Shown here: positions 1 to 10,310 of the stretch, one piece after another | Numbering within the stretch: position 1 is the first letter of the stretch | Layout of the letters: each line of letters starts with the position of its first letter | Made by a program: the position numbers and the translations under genes | The notes under the pieces: generated by a model | The model's input: only the letters and a program-made list of their open reading frames with translations | Told to the model about the DNA's origin: nothing | Database searches by the model: none | Source of the DNA: Malurus cyaneus samueli | Taxonomy: Eukaryota; Chordata; Aves; Passeriformes; Maluridae | Assembly: GCA_009741485.1 (NCBI GenBank) | Contig: CM019218.1 | Coordinates: 35,526,387-35,590,386, forward strand | Reading direction: 5' to 3' | Length of the DNA stretch: 64,000 nucleotides

Positions 1-3000
1 CTGGGCTGAGCTCCAGCAGATTCTGTATGTGTGCCCCTTGTTCAAGGGTTCAGGAAGGTGTCTGAGCTGGGTGCAGCTGCATCCAAGCACTTTCCAGCTA
101 GTGTCACCAGGCTGCTGGAGGACAGCATGTGGGGGAGGCACCAAAGCATCTTTGTGCTAGCAAAGCTGGCACAGAATCACAGCTAAAAAACCCACCTAGA
201 CCAAAACGGTTGTGATTCCGCAGTGGCACCAGGCCTCCTCTGCACTGGGCTCTCCTGGTGTTCCGTGTTTTGCCACACTGACACTGCAGCAAATTCCATT
301 ATCCTGCACAATAGAGAAGCAGTGCAGCACAACCCTGACAAGGCCATTCCTCCTACAAACTGGGACAGTCTGGAAAAAAGCTGTATTGTAACAGGTTACA
401 CCGGTGCTACAAACAGGTGTTGCTTGAGGACAATACTGAGAGATTACTCAATTCTCTCCCCAGATTCATGTTTACTACTCTAGCAGAGAGAGACGTGATT
501 CAGCTATTCTGATCTGATAAATCAGTCTTAGATTTTGCATTGGCCCTGTCCTGTCCTACCTTGACTTGTATGCTCCATACTTTATAAATGTCAGCATCAA
601 GGATGTTTGTACTAACTGGAAATTGAATACCTATACTTGTAAAGAGCAATAAATTCTTAAATACACTGGAATGACCTCACTGATGAGCAGATTTCTTCCC
701 ATGTCCCATTCTAGGTAGTGGAATGAATCCTTTTTCTAACCCCAAAGGCCTCTTCCTAAAGACCCAGAAACAAAAGTGACAATGTTTTCTGCTGCTCCTC
801 TACATCACTTACAAAGGGCCTGTCCCTACAGTCAAACACACTGGTCGATATGTCCAGGTCTTTTGTGTGATCAGGAAATGCAACCTGTGCTGTCTAACCC
901 CGGGTTTGATGTACACCCCAAAGCCTATTGCTGTTTTATCAGCCATCCTGCTGGCTAGCAGCTGATTTGCATGCTTTCAAATAGGTCACCTAATTCTAGT
1001 GGAGAGAGCTCTCCCCTTGGAGGAGCAGCACCTTTCAAGTTAAAAATGTTTTCTGCTCACATAGGAAAGAAATAAGATGCAGGAGTACATGTATGTGTGT
1101 GTGCACGCCAGCAGCAGGCAGGGTATCAGGCATGCTAGACACCAGCAGCAGCGCAAACACCTCACAAGACATGGGAGCAAGGACACTACCAGCTAGATTT
1201 CCCCACATGAAGAACCTGTCAAAGCTGCTTATTTTCCAGTCTCAGACCTCCACTGATGATAATTGTTTATTTTGTAAGCACTCGGGGAACATGAAGCAGC
1301 ACGCTCCTAAACCAGGAATAATCCTGTGCTGGCCCTTCACAATATGTGCTACCATGTTAACACACAACCAGTCAGCAGGGCAGGAAAATATTGAGGTCTC
1401 ATCTGCATATGGAAGTGAATCTTTGCTGCTGTAGCATAATAAACATATTCTGTAAGGAAGTTAAAATTATTTATCTTCTCCAAAAACAAGGCTAAAAGGT
1501 AACTGCATCTGCCCATAATCGATTGCTTGTAAAAAAACTAGCAAAGCTGTAACAAGATCCAGAGGTTGAAAACATGAACCAGGCAATGCCAAGCATGAAA
1601 AGGAGTGTGAATTATTTAGTGGGAATAGAATAACATCACATCAGAATAACACTGCTAGTACCCTATTGAATTCAGTCTCTGGAAGTGTTTTTAATCAAAG
1701 TCGATTTTTTTCCATAGAAGATCAGCTTTAATTCAAGTAAGAGTTAATTCACGGAAGCCTAAGACTGATGTGCAGGACGCCAGGCTACACTGTCTAAACA
1801 GCTTCAATTAGCATTATAACTTATTTATTACTACCTTTACTCTGAAATTTCTAAATCATCTACAACTTTAAACCACCTTCTCCCCAAAGCAAAGCATTCT
1901 TGTGATGCATGTAGGCAGGCACAGCTATGGCAGAGTAATTCTGCTGGTCAGTTTTTGCACCTAGGAAAGATTTTATTCAAAGCACTTGTCAAAACCATTG
2001 CCATGCTGTAGACAATCTCTGCCTAGGGAGATTGACCAGCACAACTATCACAGAGCTACTTGATTATTCGAGAACAAATCACTTTTATTTTGGAATACAC
2101 TGTCAGCACCGGGGAGTTATATTGGCAGAGCTGAGAGAGTTATTCTGGTCGATTCTCCCATGCAGACGTGCCATACATGTGTGATAGGGTTGTAGAATAA
2201 TCCCCCAGGAGAAGCAATGAAGATTTTATTGATTGGGATATTTCAAGCTTCTGCAGGCCAAAACAATCTTCTGTGCACTGAATGAGTGGACAAGATGGAA
2301 CTGAGGACTGGGTTTTTTGCCTTCTCCAACTCCTGTGTTTAGTTTAGAGAAGGCACTTTGAACAACACTAGTTGTAAGTGGCAGAAAGGGGAAAAAATAT
2401 TTACATCTGCCTCTGATTCTACCAGAGGCACTGCCCGTTTTGCAACATTAGTGATAGGAGAGGTCATTTCCTTGAGATTCCAAGGAATATGGCCATATTC
2501 CGTCACCAAATATGTCATGCTGAAGCCACGGGTACACGTAACAGGCCATGAGGACCCATGGAACCAACCGAGTGCCCCATATCTGGGCTGTTTGCTTTCT
2601 TTTTTTTGTCCTGACTGACACCATTTATGAGAGGAGTGCTGGGCCAGGCACTGGAAGGAAGTGGATGGGAAGAAACACAAGATATGAAGTAATAAGCAAG
2701 TGCTAGCTGCACTTCTAACACCAGGATTAACACGTGCTGAGCTGCAGGGAACTCTGGCTGGTCATTTCAATAGCAGCTTTCCCTGCCTTAATGCCAGCCC
2801 CTCTGAGGAGTCAAATTCTCTGCTGTTTCCATGGCAGGAGCTGCAGGCTTGGATAGCCAGGAATGTCACATCCCATGTGAGCTTGGGCAAGCACCCTGCA
2901 TGGGGTGGCTCTCCTGGCTGTGCAGGCCGAGCGGGCAGGTGGGTGAGGTGAGCAGGCAAAACTCGCTTGAGGCTGCAAGGGCTCTACCAGGCAGCTCTCA

Positions 3001-4690
3001 CAAGGTGCAGGGGTGAGAGATGGTGCTCAGTGTGCAACCCTGAACCCTCCATCATCCTGCAGAGCACCTGGATAGTCCAAAGCAAAAGCACACCAGCACC
3101 AACTTCCCTTGTCCAGAGGGGAACTGAGTACCATCAGCACCCAGATGCTATTTAGAAGGCAAAGGTTGTGAGGAAAGGCAGCATCATTCACTAAACCAAC
3201 TAATGCAGCTGGGAGAACAAAAAAGTCAAGTGTGACTCCAGAGATTTGAGAAGAGCACATTATGCCTGAAATATTTTCCAGCCGCATCAACTGGTCTAAT
3301 TAAGTACATCACATTTCTCCACACAACCTCTACTATGCTTTTGTCTTTCCCAGCCATAAGAGCAGAAAAGAGTGCTCTGGGGGCAATTAACACTGCTGGC
3401 TTTGCCTCCAAAATCCTCTTAATTATGCCCTGTGCAAATTGGTGGCCCTCAGGACATTGCAGACCAGACACTTCGTTGCAATCTCAGCTGAAATAGGGAC
3501 TGGGTGTCATACTAACCAATGTTTGACAGTGCTCACTGCTGCCTCCCTCACTGCTGTCACATGGAATCTGGCATAAACTTTAATTTATTTCATCCTGTTC
3601 AGCAGTTTGAATTCTCAACATGTCAGAGTTTGGTATTGAAAGGCTTCTTTATTATAAAGCACCTTTAAGAGAAGGTGAGATGTTTTGGCATGTGAGTAGG
3701 GCAGATGGGTCTTTTATAGCCAGAATGATGATGTGGGACTGTGGGATAACTTCTTTAGCATGAGAATGTGTGCAGTTTATCCTAATAACCCGGCTACTTT
3801 GAAAGTAGTTAGCCCCTCTATTGCTTACAATGTAGTGGGCTGCACACAGGTCAGCACAGGCTGCACCTCAGTACTGGAGAGATTAATGGTGTTAGCAGAG
3901 ACATTCTCCAGGTTGGATATTGAAATTATTGATGCAGGAATGGAAACTAGGCAGCCAACCCTTGCCTCTGCTGTCATTGCTTGCACATGTCTACTTCATT
4001 TAGGTAATGTTAGGAAGGTTTTATTTGCCTCCACAAAAATGTGAACCTGTTTTCTGTAGAGAAGGTTTAGGCAGCAGAACACATTGTGCTTTTGAAAGGA
4101 TGTGGGAAAAATCCATGCTTGCAAACCAGTGCATGTGCAACACCCAGATCCCACATGCTCCAACCACCACACAGAGGACGCTGACACAAGCCAGCAGAGC
4201 GGCATTGTTTCTGATACAAGCACCACTACCAGTTCCCTCCTGTCACCCACTGCCCGGGGGGATACCACGCCAGTCACCACTGAGTGTGGCAGCCCTTCCC
4301 TATCTAGCAGTTCCACAGCAAGACCATCCCTTCTGGCTGTGGAGGGTGCCCAAGGACTGTTCTCAGCTGACTGTTTCTCACTCAACTGCCCCAGTTGCTG
4401 TCTGCCTGTTGTCCCAAAATAGTTTTTTTCACCCAGTGTGCAAGATGCCAATCCACACACAAAGTTGAGGTATTTTATTTATTTACACTTCTGCACAGAA
4501 AAGGATGCTGGATGGCAAATCCACAAGGCCAGCATGATTACTACTACTATTCTTTTCACTATACACACATTTTCACTAGTCACACATTTTAGCAAAGGCT
4601 TGTTTGCCACAGAACAAAGGTAATTCATTGGCTACAAGTTACTTTTTTAAAAAGTTAATTTGCATTCTATCTCCTATCAATTTATTATTT
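1..4690. other. Intergenic sequence upstream of SLC35C1
   Basis: I see no convincing coding exon here. The open frames are short, lack recognisable domains and overlap one another. In the human locus the next gene upstream of SLC35C1 is CHST1, a single-coding-exon sulfotransferase on the opposite strand; its coding sequence is not in this window. AATAAA hexamers occur at 648-653 and 1438-1443 but no exon can be tied to them. A TG-rich patch lies near 1090-1105. Confidence 0.6.
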
Positions 4691-4771
4691 TCTTGCATGT
4701 CATGGTAATTAGTCCACATGCTCAGTCTTTCTCTTCTTTTTGGTTGGTGGGTTTCCTGAGTTGGTGATTCA

Positions 4772-4778
4772 TGAGTCA
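4772..4778 (+). promoter_or_regulatory. AP-1 type site TGAGTCA
   Basis: An exact TGAGTCA (AP-1/bZIP consensus) sits about 670 bp upstream of the SLC35C1 start codon, in an AT-rich stretch just before the CpG island. Function is inferred from the motif only; a 7-bp match is common by chance. Confidence 0.3.
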
Positions 4779-4923
4779 GTGATTGTAATCTCCTCCTACT
4801 GGAATTATCCTTCACCCAGTTGGAGCTGGTGTCATCACAGTTGTTGAGCTGTCTTTATTAGTTTCTTCTTACCCTCGGGTTCCTGCTACATCTCTGTGGC
4901 TTTTAAATTCTCTATTTTTTGTG

Positions 4924-4931
4924 TGACGTCA
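4924..4931. promoter_or_regulatory. Palindromic CRE (TGACGTCA)
   Basis: A full palindromic cAMP response element lies about 515 bp upstream of the SLC35C1 start and about 270 bp upstream of the GC-rich promoter. Full CREs are depleted genome-wide because of the CpG, so an exact match near a promoter is more telling than most 8-mers. Control of SLC35C1 by CREB/ATF proteins is inference. Confidence 0.4.
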
Positions 4932-5204
4932 GCTTCCCCCCAAACTTTGCTGACATCCTTCTAGGTCTGAAATCACTGAAACATGTCGAGACCTAAACCT
5001 TAATAAGGCGATTCGGCCGACAAGCTATTTGTCTTTCTTACACTCGGACATCACTTAGAGCTTGCTTGTTCGCTGCTCTCTGTTCCATGGATTAAATCTC
5101 CTTTCTAGTCGATTAGGCTTGAAAGTATACAAAATTCAAATATCAAGGAACATCCTTTTTTTTAAGAATTGTTTTCATAAATGTCGTATTTTGCAACAAG
5201 CGGG

Positions 5205-5985
5205 CTCTCTCCCAGCCACGCAGCCCCGGGGCGGAGCGGGCGCCGGGGGCCGCCGGCCCTCCCCGACATGGCGCCTGGCCGGGGCGGCGCCGAGCGGCGC
5301 CCGCGGGGCGTGAATAGAGAAAGGGCGGCGGGCGAGCCGCGGCGCTCCGGGACGAGCGGGGCCGGCGGCGCAGGCGGTGAGCGGGGCGGCGGCGGGAAGG
5401 CGGCGAGGCCGGTGGCCGCGCTGGCGGCCCGGCCCGCCATGAGCAGAGCGCAGCTGACGCGGACGCGGATCCTGCGGATGGCGCTGGGCGGCGGCGGCGC
5501 CGACCGCTGCTGCCGGCGGAGGGCGGCGGGGACCGGCGGGCGCCTTCCTTCTGCGAGCGCTGCGCATCGCCGTGGTGGTCTGCCTCTACTGGTTCACCTC
5601 CATCGCCATGGTCTTCCTCAACAAGTACCTGCTGGACAGCCCTTCGTTGCGCCTCGACGCCCCTCTGTTCGTCACCTTCTTCCAGTGCGCCCTGACGGCC
5701 GCCCTGTGCCTGGGCCTCAGCCTGGGGGCGGCCTGCGGGTCCCCCTGCGCCGGCCTGCCCCCTCTCCGCCTGGACCCCAAGGTGTCCCGCAGCGTCCTGC
5801 CCCTCTCCGCCGTCTTCATCGGCATGGTCACCTCCAACAACCTCTGCCTCAAGCACGTCGGCGTGGCCTTCTACAATGTGGGGCGCTCCCTCACCACCGT
5901 CTTCAACGTGCTGCTCTCCTACCTCCTCCTCAAGCAGACCACCTCCCTCTATGCCCTCCTGGCCTGCGGAGTCATCATAGGTGAG
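5205..5985. promoter_or_regulatory. SLC35C1: CpG island over SLC35C1 promoter and exon 1
   Basis: A sharp change from AT-rich DNA to dense GC/CpG occurs near 5205 and continues through exon 1 to about 5985. No TATA box is apparent, as expected of a housekeeping promoter. The transcription start is probably between about 5250 and 5430. The reverse-strand long open frames over this island are GC-driven shadows. Confidence 0.7.
5439..5980 (+). CDS. SLC35C1: SLC35C1 coding exon 1 (frame-shifted near its start)
   Basis: ATG at 5439; donor gtgagg at 5981. Codons from 5439 run in one frame to about residue 20. The conserved sequence from [13 protein letters not shown] onward (codon set including GTG 5572) is in the next frame, where the 5439 region itself has stops at 5440 and 5455. 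It encodes the N-terminal half of the transporter. Confidence 0.9.
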
Positions 5986-8270
5986 GGGGGGCAGGAAGGG
6001 CTGCACCCATCCTACAGCCAGCGCCAGAGACACAGTGGTGGGGTGTCTTTGCCTTGGGAGGTCATCTCCACCTGCATGGCAGCTCCCTGGTGAGGTGGGG
6101 TAGCTCAGGGCTCATGCCTTGCTCTGCTGCTAGCAACCAAAATTGCACGTCTGGAGGATGTAGGTAATATGTTAAGAGAAGAAATTCCTCTCATTTGACC
6201 ACAGTTCCCTTTTTCCTTTGAGTCCTAAAACCTATCTGCCCTCTAGTGAGGTTTAACCTGCCTGATCCTTTTTCTTCTTCCCCCTGTATAGGCCATAAAA
6301 CAGCAGGTGGCTTTCTCTCCCTGCTCCCAAGTCCTTGTTGATTATTAACTTTGGTTACAATAACATTTATGTCAGCACCACTCTGACCGTACAATAGAGC
6401 CAACCAATTGGTTCTTACAATAGGCTGAATGCATGTGATAAAGGGTTAGCTGATCACGCCAGGAATGAAACACCACCATAAGATCTGGTTGTGTAGTTAG
6501 GATGTAGGGCAAGGCATTGACTGGCTTAACAGAAGCACTCACAAGTCTTCCATTCCAAAGGCAAAGTAATGCCAAAAGCTACCTTCCACTGGAGGGCCAT
6601 TTAGATGCCAAGAATGATGAAATGTTGATTTCAGTCTGGTCCTGGGTGTGCATATGTTCACTTTAGTGTTAGACAAATGGATGGAATCAGATGAAAAAAA
6701 GAGAATCTCATCTCCATAGAAGAGGTGAACAGGAACAGAACTACTGTGTTTTCTACCCAAGGGATGTGAGTGATTGCTTTCAGCTAATCTTTTGTTCAGG
6801 CATTGTCCAGGAGTGTGGTGCCTGGCAGCCTTACAGGGTTTCTCTAGGACTCAGTCCTCCTAGCTCCATCTCCTTTTGCCTTGAGAGCATTGCCTGTGTG
6901 CCTATAGCACAGCTGAGCATCCTCTGTGGCGTGACACATCCTCTATGTTGAACTCATTTGTATCTGGGCTTAGTTTAAAGCATATTAGGTGCTTTTCAGG
7001 CAACTTCCCAGGCAACCTCCAACAAGAAGTAGCTAATAAAAACATGGTGCAGTGCTCCTTCAGCTCCCTTTTATGTTTTGCTTATGAGCTGGATGGGGAG
7101 AGGTCTCTCTCTTTGCCCTGGAGACGCGAAGCCTGTAGGTCCTGTTTTGGAGGCAGTTAAAGAGTGCTTTGCCCATCAACATGTTGAAGATACTGCAGTA
7201 TTTGCCTTGTGATTTTTTTTTTCATGCTTAATATTACATCCATGTTTTTACTTCTTCATCTTTCCATCTTCTTCTCTGACCTATCTTTTCCTTCCTGTTA
7301 ACATCAGGGCAAAGTCTCTAAAGTAGGGGTTTTTTTCAAACTTTGAAGAATGTTTTTTCTACCTGTGTGTTAGTTTGCAGCCTTTTCAATTTAAAACGTA
7401 TATGGTCTCATGAAAATTACCTATATGCAAAGACAGCAGGAATAGTACTTTCTGAAATAGTGCTGCCTGCTCAGTGTAGGAAATAGCCTTCTGAGATTGA
7501 ATTACCTGCGCACTAAATGTCCTGCATTCCCAAAATAAATCTTCTCAGGACATTAGTCATGATATTTTGTGGGTCCACTTAACACAAACGGGAAGCCCTT
7601 AAGCCTCTCAGGTTATTGTTGTTCAGTATAAAGTAAATTATGAATTTTTGACTGTACATTTTGAGCGTTTCCGTAGTTGTTCAGATTATGCCTGATTTGT
7701 TTGATTGCAGGCGGCTTCTGGCTGGGTGTTGACCAGGAAGGAGCAGAGGGCACTCTGTCATGGACAGGTATATTCTTCGGGATCTTAGCAAGCCTTTGTG
7801 TCTCTCTCAATGCCATCTACACCAAGAAAGTGCTGCCTGTGGTGGATGGTAGCATCTGGCGCCTGACCTTCTACAACAACATCAATGCTTGTGTCCTGTT
7901 CTTCCCCCTCATGATGCTGCTGGGCGAGTTCCGCACCCTCTACCACTTTGACAAGCTGGGGAGTCCCACTTTTTGGGGCATGATGACCCTGGGAGGAGTG
8001 TTTGGCTTTGCCATTGGTTATGTGACTGGACTTCAGATTAAGTTCACTAGCCCACTCACCCACAACGTGTCTGGGACAGCCAAGGCCTGTGCCCAAACAG
8101 TGCTGGCTGTTATCTACTTTGAGGAGACAAAGAGCTTCTTGTGGTGGACGAGTAACTTGATGGTTCTGGGGGGCTCCTTTGCCTACACATGGGTGAAAGG
8201 ACTGGAGATGAGAAAGGTGCAAGAGGATCCAAATGTGAAAAGCGGGGAAAGAAATGAGACTGGTGTGTAG
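5439..8270 (+). CDS. SLC35C1: GDP-fucose transporter 1 (solute carrier family 35 member C1)
   Basis: Nucleotide-sugar antiporter of the Golgi membrane that brings GDP-fucose into the lumen for fucosyltransferases; human loss causes LAD II/CDG-IIc. Two coding exons, 5439-5980 and 7711-8270, join in phase within the conserved [15 protein letters not shown] stretch. The protein follows the human one nearly end to end: [65 protein letters not shown] and the C-terminal MGV/TGV-type tail. Multiple hydrophobic segments fit a ten-helix transporter. The start at 5439 ([16 protein letters not shown]) matches the family N-terminus. However, its frame differs from that of the rest of exon 1: a net one-base excess (or two-base loss) lies between about 5484 and 5545. 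With that corrected the protein would be about 366 residues against 364 in human. I judge this an intact gene with a sequence error. Confidence 0.95.
5981..7710 (+). other. SLC35C1: SLC35C1 intron
   Basis: Single coding-region intron with donor gtgagg and acceptor ttgattgcag. No conserved open frame or recognisable repeat was seen inside it. Confidence 0.85.
7711..8270 (+). CDS. SLC35C1: SLC35C1 coding exon 2
   Basis: Acceptor ends at 7710 and the stop TAG is 8268-8270. Starts in phase 2 to complete the Gly codon split across the intron. Encodes [15 protein letters not shown] through the C-terminus (GERNETGV). Frame is intact and similarity to human is very high. Confidence 0.97.
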
Positions 8271-9780
8271 GCGGTTCCTGCACCTCCATTTCTGTGCCTG
8301 GGGGGGATAACCTTTGGTGCTCCTTTCCTCCTGGGGAGAAGAAGAGCAAGGACCAGGACAAAAATGCACCTGCAAAGTGTGTGGGGAACTGTGTCGGGAA
8401 CCAAAGCCAAAGACCTGACTGGATCATGTTTTATCTCACCCCATATGAGAGTTGGGGAGAGCATGTGTTGTAGAAATCAATTGGGGTTTTTCGTGATTGT
8501 TTTTTAAAATGAATGTTGCTATTGACCTAATCTGGGAAATTTTCATTTCTTGAGGGGATGGGCTTGTATCATACAAAGACTGGGATGGGAGCTTTGTGTA
8601 GTTAGGGATCTAGAATTAACTGAATGAGTGCAATCTGAAGTTACAAAATCCTGAACCTCCAGGTAAGGAGGAGGCAAGTAGCCAGACTGTTTGGGATAGA
8701 CTCAAGTAAACTATTATGCTGTGTAAGGTTTTTGCAACAGCAGTTCTTCCTGTTGCCCCATTCAGTGCAGAGGATGAAAATTCTCTCCCTTCTGGCTATG
8801 TGCAAGTCTAAGCAACACCAGTGCCTCCAAAACGCCTTTCCAATGTCAGCATCACATCCTTCTGAATTTTTTTTTCTTTTGTTGCTCTACATCTGGTTTC
8901 TCAGTTTGAGGAAGCACGCTAAGACTCAGGAATTAAACTTCTCATTCTCTCTGCACTGTCCAGTGAAGGAGAGCATCCTCGCTCCAGTGGCCTTTCTAGT
9001 GGAGGAGTGAATTTGGCTTCTGTGACCCTCTCTGACAGGCAGAATTGGAAAAGTTACTCTAAAACGCTTTCTGCTTTGGGGTGGGGATCTCAGTTCACCG
9101 GGTTTGCAACATTTCTCTTTACCCTCTTTGTAGGGAGTAAGTTTGTAATGAATATAGATACCTGTTCCCTTGTTTTAGGTGACTTGTTCCATGTTTACTT
9201 TGTAGCTCCTCTAGCGCTTGTAGTTTGCCTTTTGCCTCGTTCCTTTTAAGCACCCCCAGGGCCAGTTCAGTCAATCCTTCAATGCAATGAGTTTTGTTCA
9301 ACTGCATCGATCCCTTTGCTTGGAACTTGCTGCTGAGCAGTTGTGCAGAAATCTCTGCCCCCTCCCCCCGCCCCCATCTGGCCCAATGCAATAGTCTGTG
9401 CTGCGATTTCTGATCCCTGGGGTCCGCAGTTACAGCTTGCTACAGGATGTGATGTTCCACCAGCTTTCTGAATCCCTGGCCCATTTAAAGGTAAGGTTAC
9501 TCTGATAGTGATTGTGGGTACCTCCATGCCATTGCTTCATTCCCTGCCCCATGGATGCTACATGATGATGTACCATGCCCCGTGAGTGATGTCTGGCCCC
9601 ACCTACCGAAGAGCGCTCCATTGCTGCCCAAAATATGTTCCTGTTGAATTTGGGAGGTGGAAGGGACTCCTGCTCCAGATTTCATGACCACAGGTACCTT
9701 TTCGATGCAAGCAGCCATTTGCGATCCTTAAACATTTTTGGGGAATGGGTTTTTTGTTTTTTAATGGAAAGGAAGGTTTT
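8271..9780 (+). other. SLC35C1 3' UTR and short SLC35C1-CRY2 spacer
   Basis: Downstream of the SLC35C1 stop. A variant poly(A) hexamer ATTAAA is at 8932-8937, giving a 3' UTR of roughly 0.7 kb if used. No coding exon is seen before the CRY2 CpG island begins near 9820. CRY2 starts only about 1.8 kb after the SLC35C1 stop, in the same orientation. Confidence 0.5.
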
Positions 9781-9819
9781 CAACGTTGACGTGTAGGCCA
9801 ACCCTGCTGACTAAATCCG

Positions 9820-10310
9820 GGTGTCGCTCTCTGGCTCCCGCGCGGGGTGGCAGCGACATTTCCGGGGCGGTTTCAGGCGGCGACAGCTCCGGCCGTGGCC
9901 GCTGGGGGGCAGCACAGCGCCCCGGCTCTCCGCGTGCCGCCCGCCCCGCCGCGCTGATTGGTTGCCGCCGCGAGCGCCAATCACGCGGCGGGGCGGGGCG
10001 GGGCGGCCGGCGCGGGGGCCGCGGCTCGGGCGGCGGCGATGGCGGCGGCGGCGGCGGCCGCGCTGGGCCCGGCGCCGCCCTGTGCCGCTCCGTGACTGGT
10101 TCCGCGGGGCTGCGGCTCCACGACAACCCGGCGCTGCAGGAAGCGCTGCGGGACGCCACGTCCCTTCGGTGCATCTATATCCTGGACCCGTGGTTCGCCG
10201 CCTCCTCCGCCGTGGGCATCAACCGCTGGCGGTGAGCACCGGGCCTGCGGGCCGCGGGTGGGAGCGTGCGGGGCGGGGAGGCTCCCGCCGCACCAGAGCG
10301 TTCTGGGCGC
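9820..10310. promoter_or_regulatory. CRY2: CRY2 promoter CpG island with CCAAT and GC boxes
   Basis: GC-rich, CpG-dense block covering the CRY2 5' UTR and first exon. It holds an inverted CCAAT (ATTGG, 9957-9961), a direct CCAAT (9977-9981) and tandem GC boxes (GGGGCGG repeats, about 9988-10006), 35-80 bp upstream of the start codon, so transcription probably starts very near 10000. No CACGTG is present in the island itself; the nearest are in intron 1. Confidence 0.75.
10039..10231 (+). CDS. CRY2: CRY2 coding exon 1 (three frame breaks)
   Basis: ATG at 10039 opens an alanine-rich N-terminus (poly-GCG) but reaches TGA at 10093. The conserved DNP region ([30 protein letters not shown]) is in another frame from about 10110 to the donor gtgagc at 10232. 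The expected VHWFR block is split: SV in frame with DNP, and TGG TTC CGC at 10097-10105 in a third frame. No in-frame ATG exists upstream for the DNP frame. Confidence 0.85.

Noticed and set aside
648..653. AATAAA near the left edge as the 3' end of an upstream plus-strand gene
   Set aside because: No coding exon precedes it in the window, and the expected upstream neighbour (CHST1) is on the other strand.
5143..6033. 296-codon minus-strand open frame over SLC35C1 exon 1
   Set aside because: It is the antisense shadow of a GC-rich coding exon.
9786..10235. Open frame running into CRY2 exon 1 that could supply an upstream in-frame start
   Set aside because: It has no ATG (it opens at TTG), crosses the CCAAT/GC-box promoter and encodes a Gly/Arg-rich string unlike CRY2.
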